Assembly: GCA_030789695.1 (NCBI GenBank)
Contig: CM061139.1
Coordinates: 105,808,837-105,872,836, forward strand
Length of the DNA: 64,000 bases
Direction of reading: 5' to 3'
Source of the DNA: Scilla litardierei
Lineage: Eukaryota > Streptophyta > Magnoliopsida > Asparagales > Asparagaceae
Shown piece after piece: positions 48,510 through 60,106 of this stretch. Position numbers and translations under genes: made by a program. Under the pieces are notes generated by a model that was not told the DNA's origin, did no database searches, and saw only the letters and a list, made by a program, of their open reading frames with translations. Numbering within the stretch: position 1 is the first letter of the stretch; every line of letters starts with the position of its first letter.

Positions 48510-51500
48510 TGTTGGACGCAACGATCTAGGACCTCTTGGTTTGATGATGACAAACGTGTCGTGATATCTAATGTGTGTGCTAGTGTGTTTCAGGATTGGC
48601 GAATCAGGCGAATCAATATATCTCTCTTCATATGGAGGAATTACTAAGTATAAAGCATTTGGGAGAGAGAGTAATTGATGTGCTCAAAGCAAAGTAGACT
48701 TGGTCAAGATGAAGAGATGAGGGAGACCAATTCAAATCTCATGGGGATTTAGTCAAATCAATTAGAAGATCTCATCCTATTTCCTAATTCTTCTCCTATT
48801 CAAACATCAAATAGATCTATTCAAATCCTATATCTTTCCTATTCCAACCTCAAATCCCTTAGTTTGTGGGATCCTATTTTGAGCCAAAGACAACCTCCTC
48901 ATCTCCCTATATAAATCCTCCTCTCAACCCTAAGAAGAGTGAGGCATACATCAATACAAAACGGCCATACAAAAATTAGAGAGGAGGGTGTGAGGCAATC
49001 AAAAAGAGGCTACAAAATTCCAAGAAGCTGTAGTCGAGACATCAAAAGTTGGGGACGGCCAAGAGCAAGAAAACAAAGCCAATTTCTACACGTCTACGTA
49101 CAGAAGCTTGATCATCATCAGGACTTCCGGTGGTTCATCATCAACCAAACACGAGATCTCTACACGGGTGGATCACGGCGCTCAAAAGGTCGTGGCAAAC
49201 ACTAAGCCCTCGCTGAAGCGATATTCCTTGTTTCCGTCGACGTCGCGCTGCCGTGAGATCTCCTTCAACCCGAAGTCGAGTTCATCCCCATTTTTCTACC
49301 GTCAAAAGAAGTCTTGGGTGCTACGTTGCATCAACCTGTGACCATCTCGTTGCTGTCGCACGAAGAGGAGTTCGGAGGCGCCATCAGAGAAAGCCAAAGC
49401 CGATGCCCACCATCTTGCCGTGACCATCAAGTTGCCTCACCGGAGATCACCACCGTGCCGCTGAGCTCACATCTCCGAGCTGCCCGCTTGCGTGAAGAAA
49501 GTGGAGAGCCACCGATTCGCTCAAAGAAGTCGCCGTCATAAGCTCGCCACCGTGGAGATCGAAGGAGCCGTCGTTGAAGCGCCGAGCTCTCGCCGTCGTT
49601 GTGAGGTGATCGAAGAACGCCATTCGATGTCGAAGTTCACCGTCGAAGAGCTCTCGAAAGCGTTGGACGACGAAGGACAAGCGCCGCTGCGTGTCCCAAC
49701 TCGAGTCGAAGCAAACCACCACCGGAGTAGTCCTCGCTGAGGTCGCTGCATCCACACAAAGTTACGCTTCTGCCTGCATGCCGTAACGTCATCGGAGGAT
49801 CTGTTGCTGCAGGTGAAGAACGCCGCCACTGAAGCCATTGTCGAAGTCGCCGGCGAAGCTGATCAATGCCGCTGCATGCCCTAACAAAATCAAAGGGAAG
49901 CTGACGCGGGAAGGCAACCGCCGTGAGATCGAAACGAACGGAAATTAAATCAACGGCGTGGATTAATGTTCAGCAGATCACGCGATCGACAAAACGAAGC
50001 GCCCGCCTGCAGACGTGGAATTAAGTTTTGAAGGAATTGCTGAGCGCACCGACTGAGTATATTTGGATTTGAACTGAATTCCTCTGCGCACCGACCGCTT
50101 ATTTTAAAGGAGTTTCTGAGCGCACATACCGCTGTTATTTGAGATTTGAACTGGAATTGCTTTACGCACAGACCAGTGCACAACTTGACATCCAGGAGTC
50201 GGATTGAGACACCATTTGCGTCAGATTGGAGCTGACGACGTGCTGATTGACAGAGACGCCTACACGGACACGAACTGAGCATTTCTAAACCCTTAAACTC
50301 TTTTATTTGTGTCTTAGTGGAACGTTCTCTGAAGGGGAAACTTTACCAATTTTCGGGACTATCTTGGGACTTATCTAGTTGGGGCTAGACAAGTGGGACC
50401 CAGCTAGTTTGGGACTAGCTGGTCGAAAGCATTACTAGGATTGATAGTGTCACGCCCCGCTTCCCAAAACGTGGAGGCGAAGCGTGAGAAGGTCCGCTCA
50501 GACTTGAAGCTACAAAGCTGCAAGTCCGATAAGCGTCAATAAACAATAATAGCAGGTCCTTGCAATTGCAATACGAAACAAAGATAATAAAAGTAAACGA
50601 GACAAAAGATAAATCTCAGAATATCCATAATAATAAATTCCAACATCGCAGAAAAGCCACCAGGCTAAACTAAAAGAGTCTAAAAGAGGCCCCATCATGG
50701 CCAACAAAAGTACAAAGTACGAAAACAAAGTAATGGTGCAAGCACCGACAACTAACAGCAACCTAAAGCAAAAGCAACTCAACAGTCACTAAGACTGGTC
50801 TCCGGTGTCCACGAACTCCTCGTCAAACGTAGGCTCAGGCTCAGCGTCAGCAAACATCTCGTCCTCAACAACTGTCTCTGGCTCAGGGTCTAACATGTGA
50901 CACCCAAAAGAGCAAGGGGCACATGTCAGCAAGTCTAAAAGACTTGTGCAAGGAAACTGAAAGTACAAGTAAAAGCAACCTAGCAGTTCTAGCATGATGC
51001 AATGACATGGCAGTTAAAGTACGAGTGCAACAAGTAAAGTAAAGCAAGTACAAGAGGACAACTAGCATTGCAGGGCAAGAGTAGTAACTACTATCAATCA
51101 CAATTCATGTTTTCAAGTCGTGCACAGAGTTCACGCCTTACAACTGAAGAGGCTGTACGTGCACACTTCTACGCTGAGTGGTCGCTCAACCCTACCACTC
51201 CACGTGTATCGAGCCAGGGCCTTACCCCCGAACAGGAATGCTCGCTTCTGGACCACGAGCCAGGAAGTGTTTTTCATGTTGGCATAGGGGTGCACCTAGC
51301 CCGGGACAAGCAAGTACAAGTATGTAGCGTGTGCTACGAATGCGACATTCAATGCATGGATGACATGACATGGCAAGTAGTGAAACGTACAGGTAAGGAA
51401 AGTAAACATGACAGTTTAGTATGCATGATTAGCAAGTTTAAAGAGTTGGATCTAGCTTCGTTGTCAAGCTAGATCAATTTAGGTGACGGATCTAGTTTCG

Positions 51501-53579
51501 TTGTCAAACTAGATCAAGTAGGCGTCTAGCCAGCTATCATTTCACTGACTAGTCTCTTTTACGCTAAAACAAGGAAGTGGCCTAAAAACATGGCCCTACA
51601 CAAGAGTTGGCAAGTTTCACTTGCCTGCAAGTATCACGTCTGAGTAACACCGTCCAACGAGTCCAAAGTCACAAATATCCTACGTGCACAAGTCCACCGG
51701 CCTACATCCGTTTTATTAATCTTGATTAGTGAATTCTAAAACATTTAAAATACTTTTAAAATACTGATTTGTAGTCTTGATTAGCATGCAATTGGGTTGG
51801 GGGTCCTAGGGGTGCAAAGCGCTACCTTAACACGACGCGAAAGCTACACTGGCGTCGGGTAGCGACGCCAGTGGTTGGAATAAGAGAACGCGCTCCAAGT
51901 CCATATTCCAATATAGATTCCTCGCTGGAAAGTTCAGAGCATCAACCGGAGCAACGGTTCCAGATTCCAAAGCTACCACGTGCGACGACGGGCTACGACG
52001 TGTCGCAACGTCGTACGCTGCAAATCGTCAGAGACAAAGCACCTAGGTGGGGCCCACAGTAGTCCTAGGGACCAATAGGGGACCCACAATACCTCTGGAG
52101 AACTTGGGGTGCCCACGGTGGCAAGTGGTGCGACGGGTGCGGGGTTGCGACGTTTGGCTCTCGGTCAGACAGCCTCGGTGCGAGGACTTGGCTCGGTCAG
52201 ACACTGGGAACAGCGCTGCACAGCGCAGCGGGTCGGTGCGGGGTCGGGGCTCTCGGTCGGTGTGGAGGAAGGTCTCGGTCGGGCGCCTTGGATGCGGGGG
52301 AGCGGAGCGCTGCAACGTTGCAATCGTTGCAACGATGCGGAGAGAGGTCGGTGCGGGCGGGGGCTTCGGTCGGGCACGGTGCGGAGCGGAGCGACAGAGC
52401 GGGCGGCTGTGCGGAGCGGGATGCGGGCGAAGCTCTCGGTCTGACCGAGAGCTTCTCTCGGTCGGAGCGGGTGAACGGAGGGGCGGCAGCAGCGGGTGCG
52501 GGCGGCTGCAGCGGTCGGTGCGGGCGGCTGCAGCGGTCGGTGCGGGGTTTTTGGCCTTGTTTCTTCGGTCAGTGCGGGGAAGTTCGTCGCAACGTTGCGA
52601 CGATTCGTCGCAACGTCAAATTTGGGTTTTGGAAGCGGCTAGGGTTATTTTCTTGCGAAAATAGGTCTTCCTAAAGGTTGTTTATATAGTGTAGAGGGGT
52701 TGACTAGGTCTAGGGCTAATCCTAATGGGATTAGGAGTTTAAAATAATTTAAAATTCGAATCTACTCTTCCTAATCACATAGGGATTGGGTGCGGCCAAG
52801 ATATGGGCTAAGATTTGGCTCAGAAATTATTTAAAACGTTTGAAACTCAAATAAATTTTATTTGGCCGAAAATAATTTAAAACGTAATTATTAAAAATAT
52901 TATAAACCTTGCTAAAAATATAAAAGTGGTCAAATAAACTCCAAAAATTATAAAATAAATATTGGGGTGATCGTGTTGACGAAAGTGAGCTAACTAAGAA
53001 GACGGATCTCAATTTCGACGTCGGACGACGAAACTAAAAATAGAAACGTCTCCCGTCAAAAGTGAAAATCGCAACGTCTCATCGAATAAGATTAAATTGT
53101 GGGAAAACGACTCGAGAAACGTCGTTCCAAATTAGTGCCACTATTTAATACTCTCAGAGACGTTCACACCGGCATATCACACAAAAGTGTTCACAAATAA
53201 ATAAAGTATAAAATAAACACGTGCACGGCCAAAAGCACGTGCACGAACAAAGTACAATGAAAAGTGGTCGTTACAGATAGTGAGAGAAAACACAGTGAGT
53301 GGGGTACTGAGAGCGTGGTGAGTGTAGAGACGTAGAGGGTGCTCTGAGCGTGCTCTAACTTGTGGTTTTGTACCTATTGCGCTATTCAATACTAGTATCT
53401 GCTTTGGGGGCTGGAGTAGGTCGTTGGGACGACCGAACCAGGGTAAATCTGCTGTGTACTCTGTGTCTGCATTTTATTTACTTTGCTGCTGCTATAACTA
53501 CGTGAGTTTGTTTGTGGGTTGCACGAATTATTTTATAAGCCTATTCACCCCCCCTCTACGCTAGGATCCAGATCCAACA
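48510..53579 (+). repeat. 3' LTR of the SIRE-like element, interrupted
   Basis: LTR sequence occupies 48510-50447 and 53281-53579. Compared with the 5' LTR it lacks about 82 bp near 49799 and carries a 2.8-kb insertion flanked by GATAG. Otherwise the LTRs are close to identical. Confidence 0.88.
50443..53280 (-). mobile_element. solo LTR of a Del/Tekay-like Gypsy element
   Basis: 2,828 bp (50448-53275), ends TGTCACGCC...CGTTACA on the plus strand, TSD GATAG at 50443-50447 and 53276-53280. No internal region is present, so it arose by LTR-LTR recombination. It shares several blocks with the LARD-like LTRs at 18 and 25 kb. The GC-rich 52040-52650 block is its leader-like part. On the minus strand 50789-50995 ends in an acidic peptide (EPETVVEDEMFADAEPEP). 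Confidence 0.87.
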
Positions 53580-53584
53580 AAGTT

Positions 53585-54440
53585 CCCCAGCAGGACGATC
53601 ACCCGTTCGGCCTTAATGCTTGGGGCAACTCCCCCAGCAGGCCGATCAATCGATCGACCGTAAGCCTGTGGGTAGCTCCCCCCAGCCGGCCGACTGACCC
53701 AATCGACCATAAGACTGGGGGCAACTCTCCCAGCAGGCCAATGACCTGATCGACCATAAGGCTAGGGGCAAGTCCCCCAGTAGGACGATCTCCCGTTCGG
53801 CCTTAAGGCTGGGGCAACTCCCCCAGCAGGCAGATCAATCGATCGACAGTAAACCTGGGGGTAGCTCTCCCAGCTGGCTGACCGACCCCATCGACCATAA
53901 GGCTGGGGGCGACTCCCCCAGCAGGCCGGTCAATCGATCGACCATAATGCTGGGGCAACTCCCACAGCAAGCCGATTACTCAATCGATCAATCGATCGAC
54001 CGTAAGCCTGTGGGTAGCTCCCCCAGCCGGCCGACCGATCCGATCGACCATAAGACTGGGGGCAACTCTCCCAGCAGGCCGATCACCCGATCGACCATAA
54101 GGCTAGGGGCAAGTCCCCCAGTAGGACGATCTCCCGTTCGGCCTTAAGGCTGGGGCAACTCCTCCAGCAGGCAGATCAATCGATCGCCAGTAAACCTGGG
54201 GGTAGCTCTCCCAGCTGGCTGACCGACCCCATCGACCATAAGGCTGGGGGTGACTCCCCCAGCAGGCCGGTCAATCGATCAACCATAAGGCTGGGGGCGA
54301 CTCCCCTAGCATGCTGGTTAATCGATCGACCATAAAGCTGGGGCCAACTCCCCCAGCAGGTCGATCACTCGATCGACCGTAATGCTGGGGCAACTCCCCC
54401 AGTAGAACGATCACCCGTTCGGCCTCAAGGCCGAGGACAA
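53585..54440 (+). repeat. tandem repeats in the Tat 3' region, right part
   Basis: About 15 imperfect units continuing the array at 43030-43388, organised in a higher-order period in which blocks with AAGCCTGTGGGTAGCTCCCC and AAACCTGGGGGTAGCTCTCC alternate. The CGATCGA words are conserved across units. Confidence 0.85.
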
Positions 54441-54643
54441 CCCTTGGCTGGCCGAACGTCCGTTCGACTGCGAACCGGGAAACATTCCCGTGGCACCGGC
54501 CCAGTGGACCGATCGACAGGCAAGTCTACGTGATTCACCCAAGCCCATCTACTCTAACATATCGACCGGGATTACGAAATGGGGCATACCGTCACAAAGC
54601 AAAAGAAGGAAGCTTTTTCAGAAAACACTATGGTCAACATGGA

Positions 54644-55444
54644 CTAGTATATTACAGAAACACGACAAGAGGCCAAAAAGCCAAATTCAATGCGACAAAA
54701 CAAAAGGGGGGAGATAATGGGATAAGCCCCTCCTCCTCCTTGAGCAACCGGAGCATCTGCGGGGTTTATTCGGCTGATCAGCGCCCTCAGGACGGACGAC
54801 GTCAACCCCCCCCCCCCCTCACCGTCGGAATCCATCCAGAGCTCCTCAAACGGGATCCATGAATGAGGGAATCTCTGTTGGATCTCGCACCGACAACATG
54901 AGAACCCCATCTCAAACGCCTCGTACATCCCCGCGGCGACGAAGGTCATGTCATACTCGTCCACGGCCTCTTTGGCGATTTGCGCGGGATCCACCGCCTC
55001 CAGCTCCTTAATCCGGGCCTCGAGGATGGCAACCTGGCGCTGGTGCTCCGCCCGCTCTTTCTCGCTCTCTCGGGAGCCTGTGTTGAGCCTGGCCAGGAGA
55101 ACTCGCTCCCTCTCCTCCATCGCCTCCAGGAGCCCTTCGAGTTCCTTGACGTTGTTCTCCTCCGCCGGTCCACCGACCTCTCTTACATCGGCGGCCTTCT
55201 CCAAGTCGGCGATCCTATCATCGGCCTTCGACTTCTCGACCAGCGCCAAAGCCCTCTCCATGTCCGACCTCTCCAAGTCGGCCGAGAGCTCGGCAATTCG
55301 GGTCTGCAATGACTTGACGCGCACCTCGACCTCCTGGGTCGCCTCATCAGCACCCTCCTCCACTACCGACTTCTGGGCGCGACCTGCCCCTGCATCCAAA
55401 AGCGCCACGAATTGGCGCCTCATCGAAAGGCCGACCGAGGACAA
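54644..55444 (-). pseudogene. Tat antisense ORF, C-terminal coiled-coil exon
   Basis: Minus-strand exon opening after acceptor CGCAG| at 55445 and ending at a stop at 54644. It encodes a long Glu/Lys/Arg-rich coiled coil (ARIAELSADLERSDMERALA-like heptads) and a C-terminal segment with QQRFPHSWIPFEEL. Antisense genes of this kind are typical between integrase and the 3' LTR in Tat/RIRE2-type elements. The exon itself has no internal stop; the gene as a whole is split by an insertion. Confidence 0.7.
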
Positions 55445-55514
55445 CTGCGTCAAAAGAAGAGACAAGTTAGAGGCCCCTACAAAAAGTGAAGCACACTGCC
55501 ACGCAAGGCCCTAC

Positions 55515-55793
55515 CTGCTGGCCGGCCTGTATCACGAAGGCCGCGAGTCGGTCGCCCCTCACCCCGTCCAACACGGATTGATCCTGGGGCAGGCAACAGT
55601 TCTCAGCCAGCCGAGCCGCGACCCCACTGTCGGAGAAGACGGACTCCTTCAGCCCCACTGGAAAGTGAGGACTGAGTAACCCCTCCCCAGACCGCGGCAG
55701 ATCGGCCTCGACCGACCTAAACATGCCCAATGACCTCTCATAGTCTCCCGGAGTGGCCTCGAGCAGGAAAGAGAGGGCCCGCCCCAGGGCCAC
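55515..55793 (-). pseudogene. Tat antisense ORF, middle exon
   Basis: Minus-strand frame with GRALSFLLEATPGDYERS and GLLSPHFPVGLKESVFSDSG, ending Q-A-G-Q-Q at donor CAG|GTAGGG (55514). The 70-nt intron 55445-55514 keeps frame into the coiled-coil exon. The upstream limit is uncertain; a stop lies just before 55793. Confidence 0.65.
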
Positions 55794-56136
55794 TTATCCT
55801 TCGTCTAGAGAGACTGGACGGGAGCATCAAGGGGGGAGATTCCTTGACCACAACATGTACTCGGGCTTTATTCCGCTCGTCCCCTCCTTGGACCGGGGCA
55901 ACTTCTCCCTCGTCCACTTCGTGCCAACTCCGGAAGGCCCAACACTCGGCTTCTTTCGAACATCCAAAACATGATCCCCCTCTGCAGGCTGGGATCGGGC
56001 ACGGAGGCTGGGATGGAAGGCTGAGAAGGGCCCTGGCCGAACCCGTCTGCAAAAAAGGACAGGTCAAGGACATAACCTTACTTAAGCGGGATCCGCCTGA
56101 CAAATACTCAGAACAAAGGGTTCCAAGAAGACTCAC

Positions 56137-56385
56137 CAATGGGCCACACGGTCATCCTCAGGGCATGGTCCAAGAAGAGGACGTCAATCTTCTGATCAGC
56201 GACAGTGACGGCTAACAAGGTGTCGACCGTCTTGGCCTCTACATCGGTGAGATCCCCCAACTCGAGGGTCAGCGAGCTCACTTTCCCCCATCGGACAGGA
56301 AAATCTACCTCTGTGGATAAGCCCACGAAGACATACTCTCCTTTGCAGTGCTTCAAGGAAGTTGGCAACCCCAACACCAAGCTCC
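56137..56385 (-). pseudogene. Tat antisense ORF, exon beside the insertion
   Basis: Frame with LGLPTSLKHCKGEYVFVGLS and FPVRWGK, ending ATTG|GTGAGT, a strong splice donor at 56136. Its 5' side is cut by the element at 56386-60106. Confidence 0.65.
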
Positions 56386-57465
56386 TGTAATGGCCTGTAT
56401 TTTTTAGTCGTGTTTGATTGTTGTGTGCCTGTATTTTTACTTCGGTCGTACGGATGTTTTCGTCCGAGGGATTTTTCTTCCACGCATCGACGCGAGCGCG
56501 TCTCTGTTTTTAAAGTTTTATCGTGTCATGACAAATTACTTATTAACCTCAACTAATTACTACTAGCTAAATTGTATTATTAATTACTTTTATTAATTAC
56601 TTTTACCTTATTATTATTACCCCTAACCCCACTTGGTTAATTTAACTAACCTCACCGTGATTAATAGCTGATTGGGCAGCTCAGATCCGAAATAATCAGA
56701 TCTGAACTGCCTCATTCATTTCCTCCCCCACCTCCAGCTCTCATCATCAACAGGCTGCTTCCCCCCTCCACTGTTCTTAAAACAACAACAACATCATCAC
56801 CACATCCCTCCACCATCTGAAGCTTCATCGGAGCCTCCACCATCCTCCCGCAAGCTCGCGCCAAAACCCACGTCTCACCACCACCACCACCATAAGATCC
56901 TCCTTCATCAACATCACCCCCCTCAGGCAATCTCTCCCCTTTCATTGGGAGAACATCCCTCTCGCAACCCACAATTAGCCCTTCCTCCTACATTCGGAAA
57001 CGAAACCATTCAGCCACCACAACAACCCAACCCAAAATCAGCCATCCTCCTCCTTCATTCAACCCAAATCAAAAAGCAGAAATCAAAACACAAATTGGAA
57101 CTGAAATTAAGAGGAGCCCAAAACTAATTGAAATCTGAAATCAAAATTCAGATCAAACAAACCCAAAAATCAAATCCCCATCTCCCCTTCCACACTCCCC
57201 CTCCCTGCCAGCACTGTCGCCCCCACCAGCGCCTGCCGCCCCCGCAGGCACCTGTCGTCGCCGACCCACCGGGTCCGACCCCCGAACCGTTGCCGCAACT
57301 CAGCCTGCCGTCTGCACCTTGCCGCCCGATCCCCTGCCGTCCTCCTCTTGAGTCCCCTGCGAAACAAAAAAAGGGAAACAAAGAAGAACGAAAGAAGAAG
57401 AAAGGAAGCAGTAGAGGAAGACAGATGGTAAGTTTATATTATATAAAGTTATATATATATATATA

Positions 57466-57612
57466 GCCGTCTTGAAATTTGGTATGTTGATCATCCATAA
57501 GGTAAACAATAAACTCATGAAAAAATATTTCAAAAAAAATGTGTGAGATGGGGGGAAATGGGGGCGCCTCCTTAGATTGAATCTAAGGAGGCACCTTAGG
57601 ATCCCTTTACCC
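57466..57612. mobile_element. family D fold-back element, right half only
   Basis: Corresponds to the right arm of 32425-32828, ending CCTTAGGATCCCTTTACCC before (TA)n. The left arm is missing. Confidence 0.8.
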
Positions 57613-57632
57613 TATATATATATATATATATA

Positions 57633-58011
57633 GGTAAATCTTCATGTGAGAACATTTCGCACCGTGCGAAAATGTTTTTATCTATTTTTTGAAATTTTTT
57701 TTTTCAAAAATTCTTTTTTCCAACCTCATTATATGTTGTTATACCCCCCTCAAAAAATAATGGTTGAGAAATAATGTCATTTGGCCTTCGATCAAGGCAT
57801 TTCATCAAATTCGCACGTTTTGAGACCGTTAAATTTGTAACGGGTGGATGGGTGCTCTAATCCACAACGGGTTCACCCATTATTTTCCCTGGGGTATATA
57901 ATTGTATGGATTAAACATCAAAAAAAGAATTTTTGAAAAAAAAAATTTCAAAAAAATAAAAAAAATGTTTTCGCACGGCTTTCGCACGGGTTTTTTCGCA
58001 CCCGAAGATTG

Positions 58012-58014
<3 letters not shown>
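57633..58014. mobile_element. fold-back element family F, copy 2
   Basis: 382 bp, GGTAAATCTTCATGTGAGAA to CCCGAAGATTGCCC, with long arms and GTGCGAAA/TTTCGCAC hairpins at both ends. Flanked by (TA)n. It is inverted relative to 36320-36693. Confidence 0.82.
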
Positions 58015-58058
<44 letters not shown>

Positions 58059-58061
<3 letters not shown>

Positions 58062-58533
58062 GCAAATGAAATTTTTGTTTGCAGGTTGCGCAAAACTGTC
58101 CAGAATTTGGACAGTTTTGCGCAACGTTTTTGAAATCGATGAACGGAGGCTCAAACGGTGTCGGATTGACCTGAAATTTTGTGGGGAGCTTCATAACAAG
58201 TATATCTAGCTACTGCAAAAAAAAATTTCAAAAAAAAATACTTACAAACTATAAAGGGGCAAATGTCAGTAGCTAGATACACTTGTTATGAAGCTCCCCA
58301 CAAAATTTCAGGTCAATCCGACACCGTTTGAGCCTCCGTTCATCGATTTCAAAAACGTTGCGCAAAACTGTCCAGAATTTGGACAGTTTTGCGCAACGTT
58401 TTTGAAATCGATGAACGGAGGCTCAAACGGTGTCGGATTGACCTGAAATTTTGTGGGGAGCTTCATAACACGTATATCTAGCTACTGCAAAAAAAAATTC
58501 AAAAAAAAAATATTTACAAACTACATTTTTTGC
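58059..58533. mobile_element. two family A fold-back copies in tandem, one truncated
   Basis: 58059-58254 holds a GGGGCAAATG end joined directly to the palindrome centre and right arm, so most of its left arm is lost. 58255-58533 is a nearly symmetrical palindrome whose outer CGTGCGCAGGTA hairpins are missing. Both share the centre CCAGAATTTGG with 29420-29834. Confidence 0.82.
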
Positions 58534-59440
58534 TAATATAAATTAAAGTTATGTACTATATTAAAAAGTGTTAGTTAAGTTAATAGGTTAATATTAGTTT
58601 TTGATAATGTTATAAAGTAATTAAGTTAAAAGTTTTAATAGTTCATGGTATTAATAAATTTAAACTTATATAATATATTAGTGGTTAGTTATATGTATTA
58701 GTTTAATTTCATTAGTGTTATTAAAAGACCAACATGCTAGTAACTATGTTAGCTTCAGTAAGTTGTTAGTTTAATAATTAGTTTGTTGAAAGATTAGTAG
58801 GTTAGTATTAATATGATGTTAATATAAATAATGTTAGTTTCATAATAATTGTTAGAATCTGTAAATAGTTTGTTAATGTTAGTTAGTGAAATAAATGATA
58901 TTAGTTTATAAAATGTTTCTATTAGCGTATAACTATTAGTCTAATATCACGAATCTAACGATGCAGATAAAACACGCCTCACGTTACCATCAAATGGACA
59001 CCCAACATCACCACGAGGCAAGTATTTTATGGTAAATGAATTGGAAATTTAACGGTTCAAACTTAGTACTAAAATCTTATTTTAACGTGCTTGTCGACTT
59101 TAGTTGTCTTCTAATTTAAATGGACATGTTATATTAGTTGATCGTTTAGAACAATTCACTACATACCTGCTATTAAATTGAACTACCTTTACTACCTGCA
59201 TGCTATCAAGTTGAACTAAGTTGGAAAGGTGGTACGTTATAACTCGAAAACGTATACATGAAACCATCGAATACAGATGGGATGGAACCTAGTCGGTGAC
59301 TAGACATACACTTTGGGTGGGGTTGGTTCATGTAGTAGAGCCCATAAATGTGGCTTGAACATTTTAAGGCTACCTCTATACCACACTAATGGAGGCAAGC
59401 ATCTTGGCCATCTTTCAGGTTAGGAATGGCAAGAAGCGTC
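58534..59440. other. AT-rich part of the inserted LTR
   Basis: Repetitive in GTTAGT and ATTAGTTT words. No coding or structural feature could be supported. Confidence 0.4.
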
Positions 59441-60106
59441 ACGGTAAACCCCGATGATAGGGCGTATCGAGAATATTTACAAACTCAGACATGGACTTAT
59501 CACAAGCACAAACAATCAAATACTCAATATACAACTGCTTTACTTTTTGAACTGCAAATTCATATATGCTCGTACCTTACTTTCTGCACTTATTATTCAT
59601 AAATGTGTACTAACGCTCTTTTGTCATTTTCTAAATTATTTTTCATTTCATTACTTTAAATATCTTGCCGAGCTTATCGCTGACATATATTTCAATGTAC
59701 TTATGAAATATATGTTAGGTTCAGAGACAGATTACATCGAGGACCCTACCATTGAGGATCATATCTTAGAGGTGGACCCCACCGATCAGAGCTACGAGGA
59801 CGTTGAGATCCTCCCTGTGGAAGGATAGAGCGGGCTATTTCTATTTTCAATTTTATTATTTAACTTGTTGTTTTCAGGTGTGTTTACTTTCAGCAGATTG
59901 TACGACCATGCTAGGCCTTAATTGCTTTGTGTACTTTGTTTTAAAAACGCTGGTGTTAAAATTGTAATGACTATTTATGCTGCTTCTGAGAAATTCGCGT
60001 GCAGGGACCTGCTTTGCTAATTAACGCTTATTGTGCTAAAGTCAAAGAAGAAAGAAAAAAGTACATCTTCTTTGCTTTAAGCACATGCGGACCCGCTCGC
60101 CTCCTC

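Larger units (their letters stand above)
43384..53584 (+). mobile_element. SIRE-like Copia derivative with gag but no pol (TR-GAG type)
   Basis: LTRs 43389-45707 and 48510-53579 (the latter interrupted) flank only 2.8 kb of interior. TSD AAGTT at 43384-43388 and 53580-53584 is perfect. Ends are TGTTGGACGC...TCCAACA. The interior has a tRNA-Met primer site, a broken gag with coiled-coil region, non-coding DNA and a polypurine tract; no protease, integrase, RT or RNase H is present. Long LTRs and the gag style point to the SIRE/Maximus lineage. Mobilisation would need a partner element. Confidence 0.88.

Noticed and set aside
52047..52664. 205-codon plus-strand open frame
   Set aside because: It lies in the GC-rich leader-like block of a solo LTR, has Arg/Gly-rich low-complexity translation and overlapping open frames on both strands.
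54948..55679. 243-codon plus-strand Ser-rich open frame
   Set aside because: Mirror of the antisense coiled-coil exon on the other strand. The minus frame has family-like motifs and splice sites.
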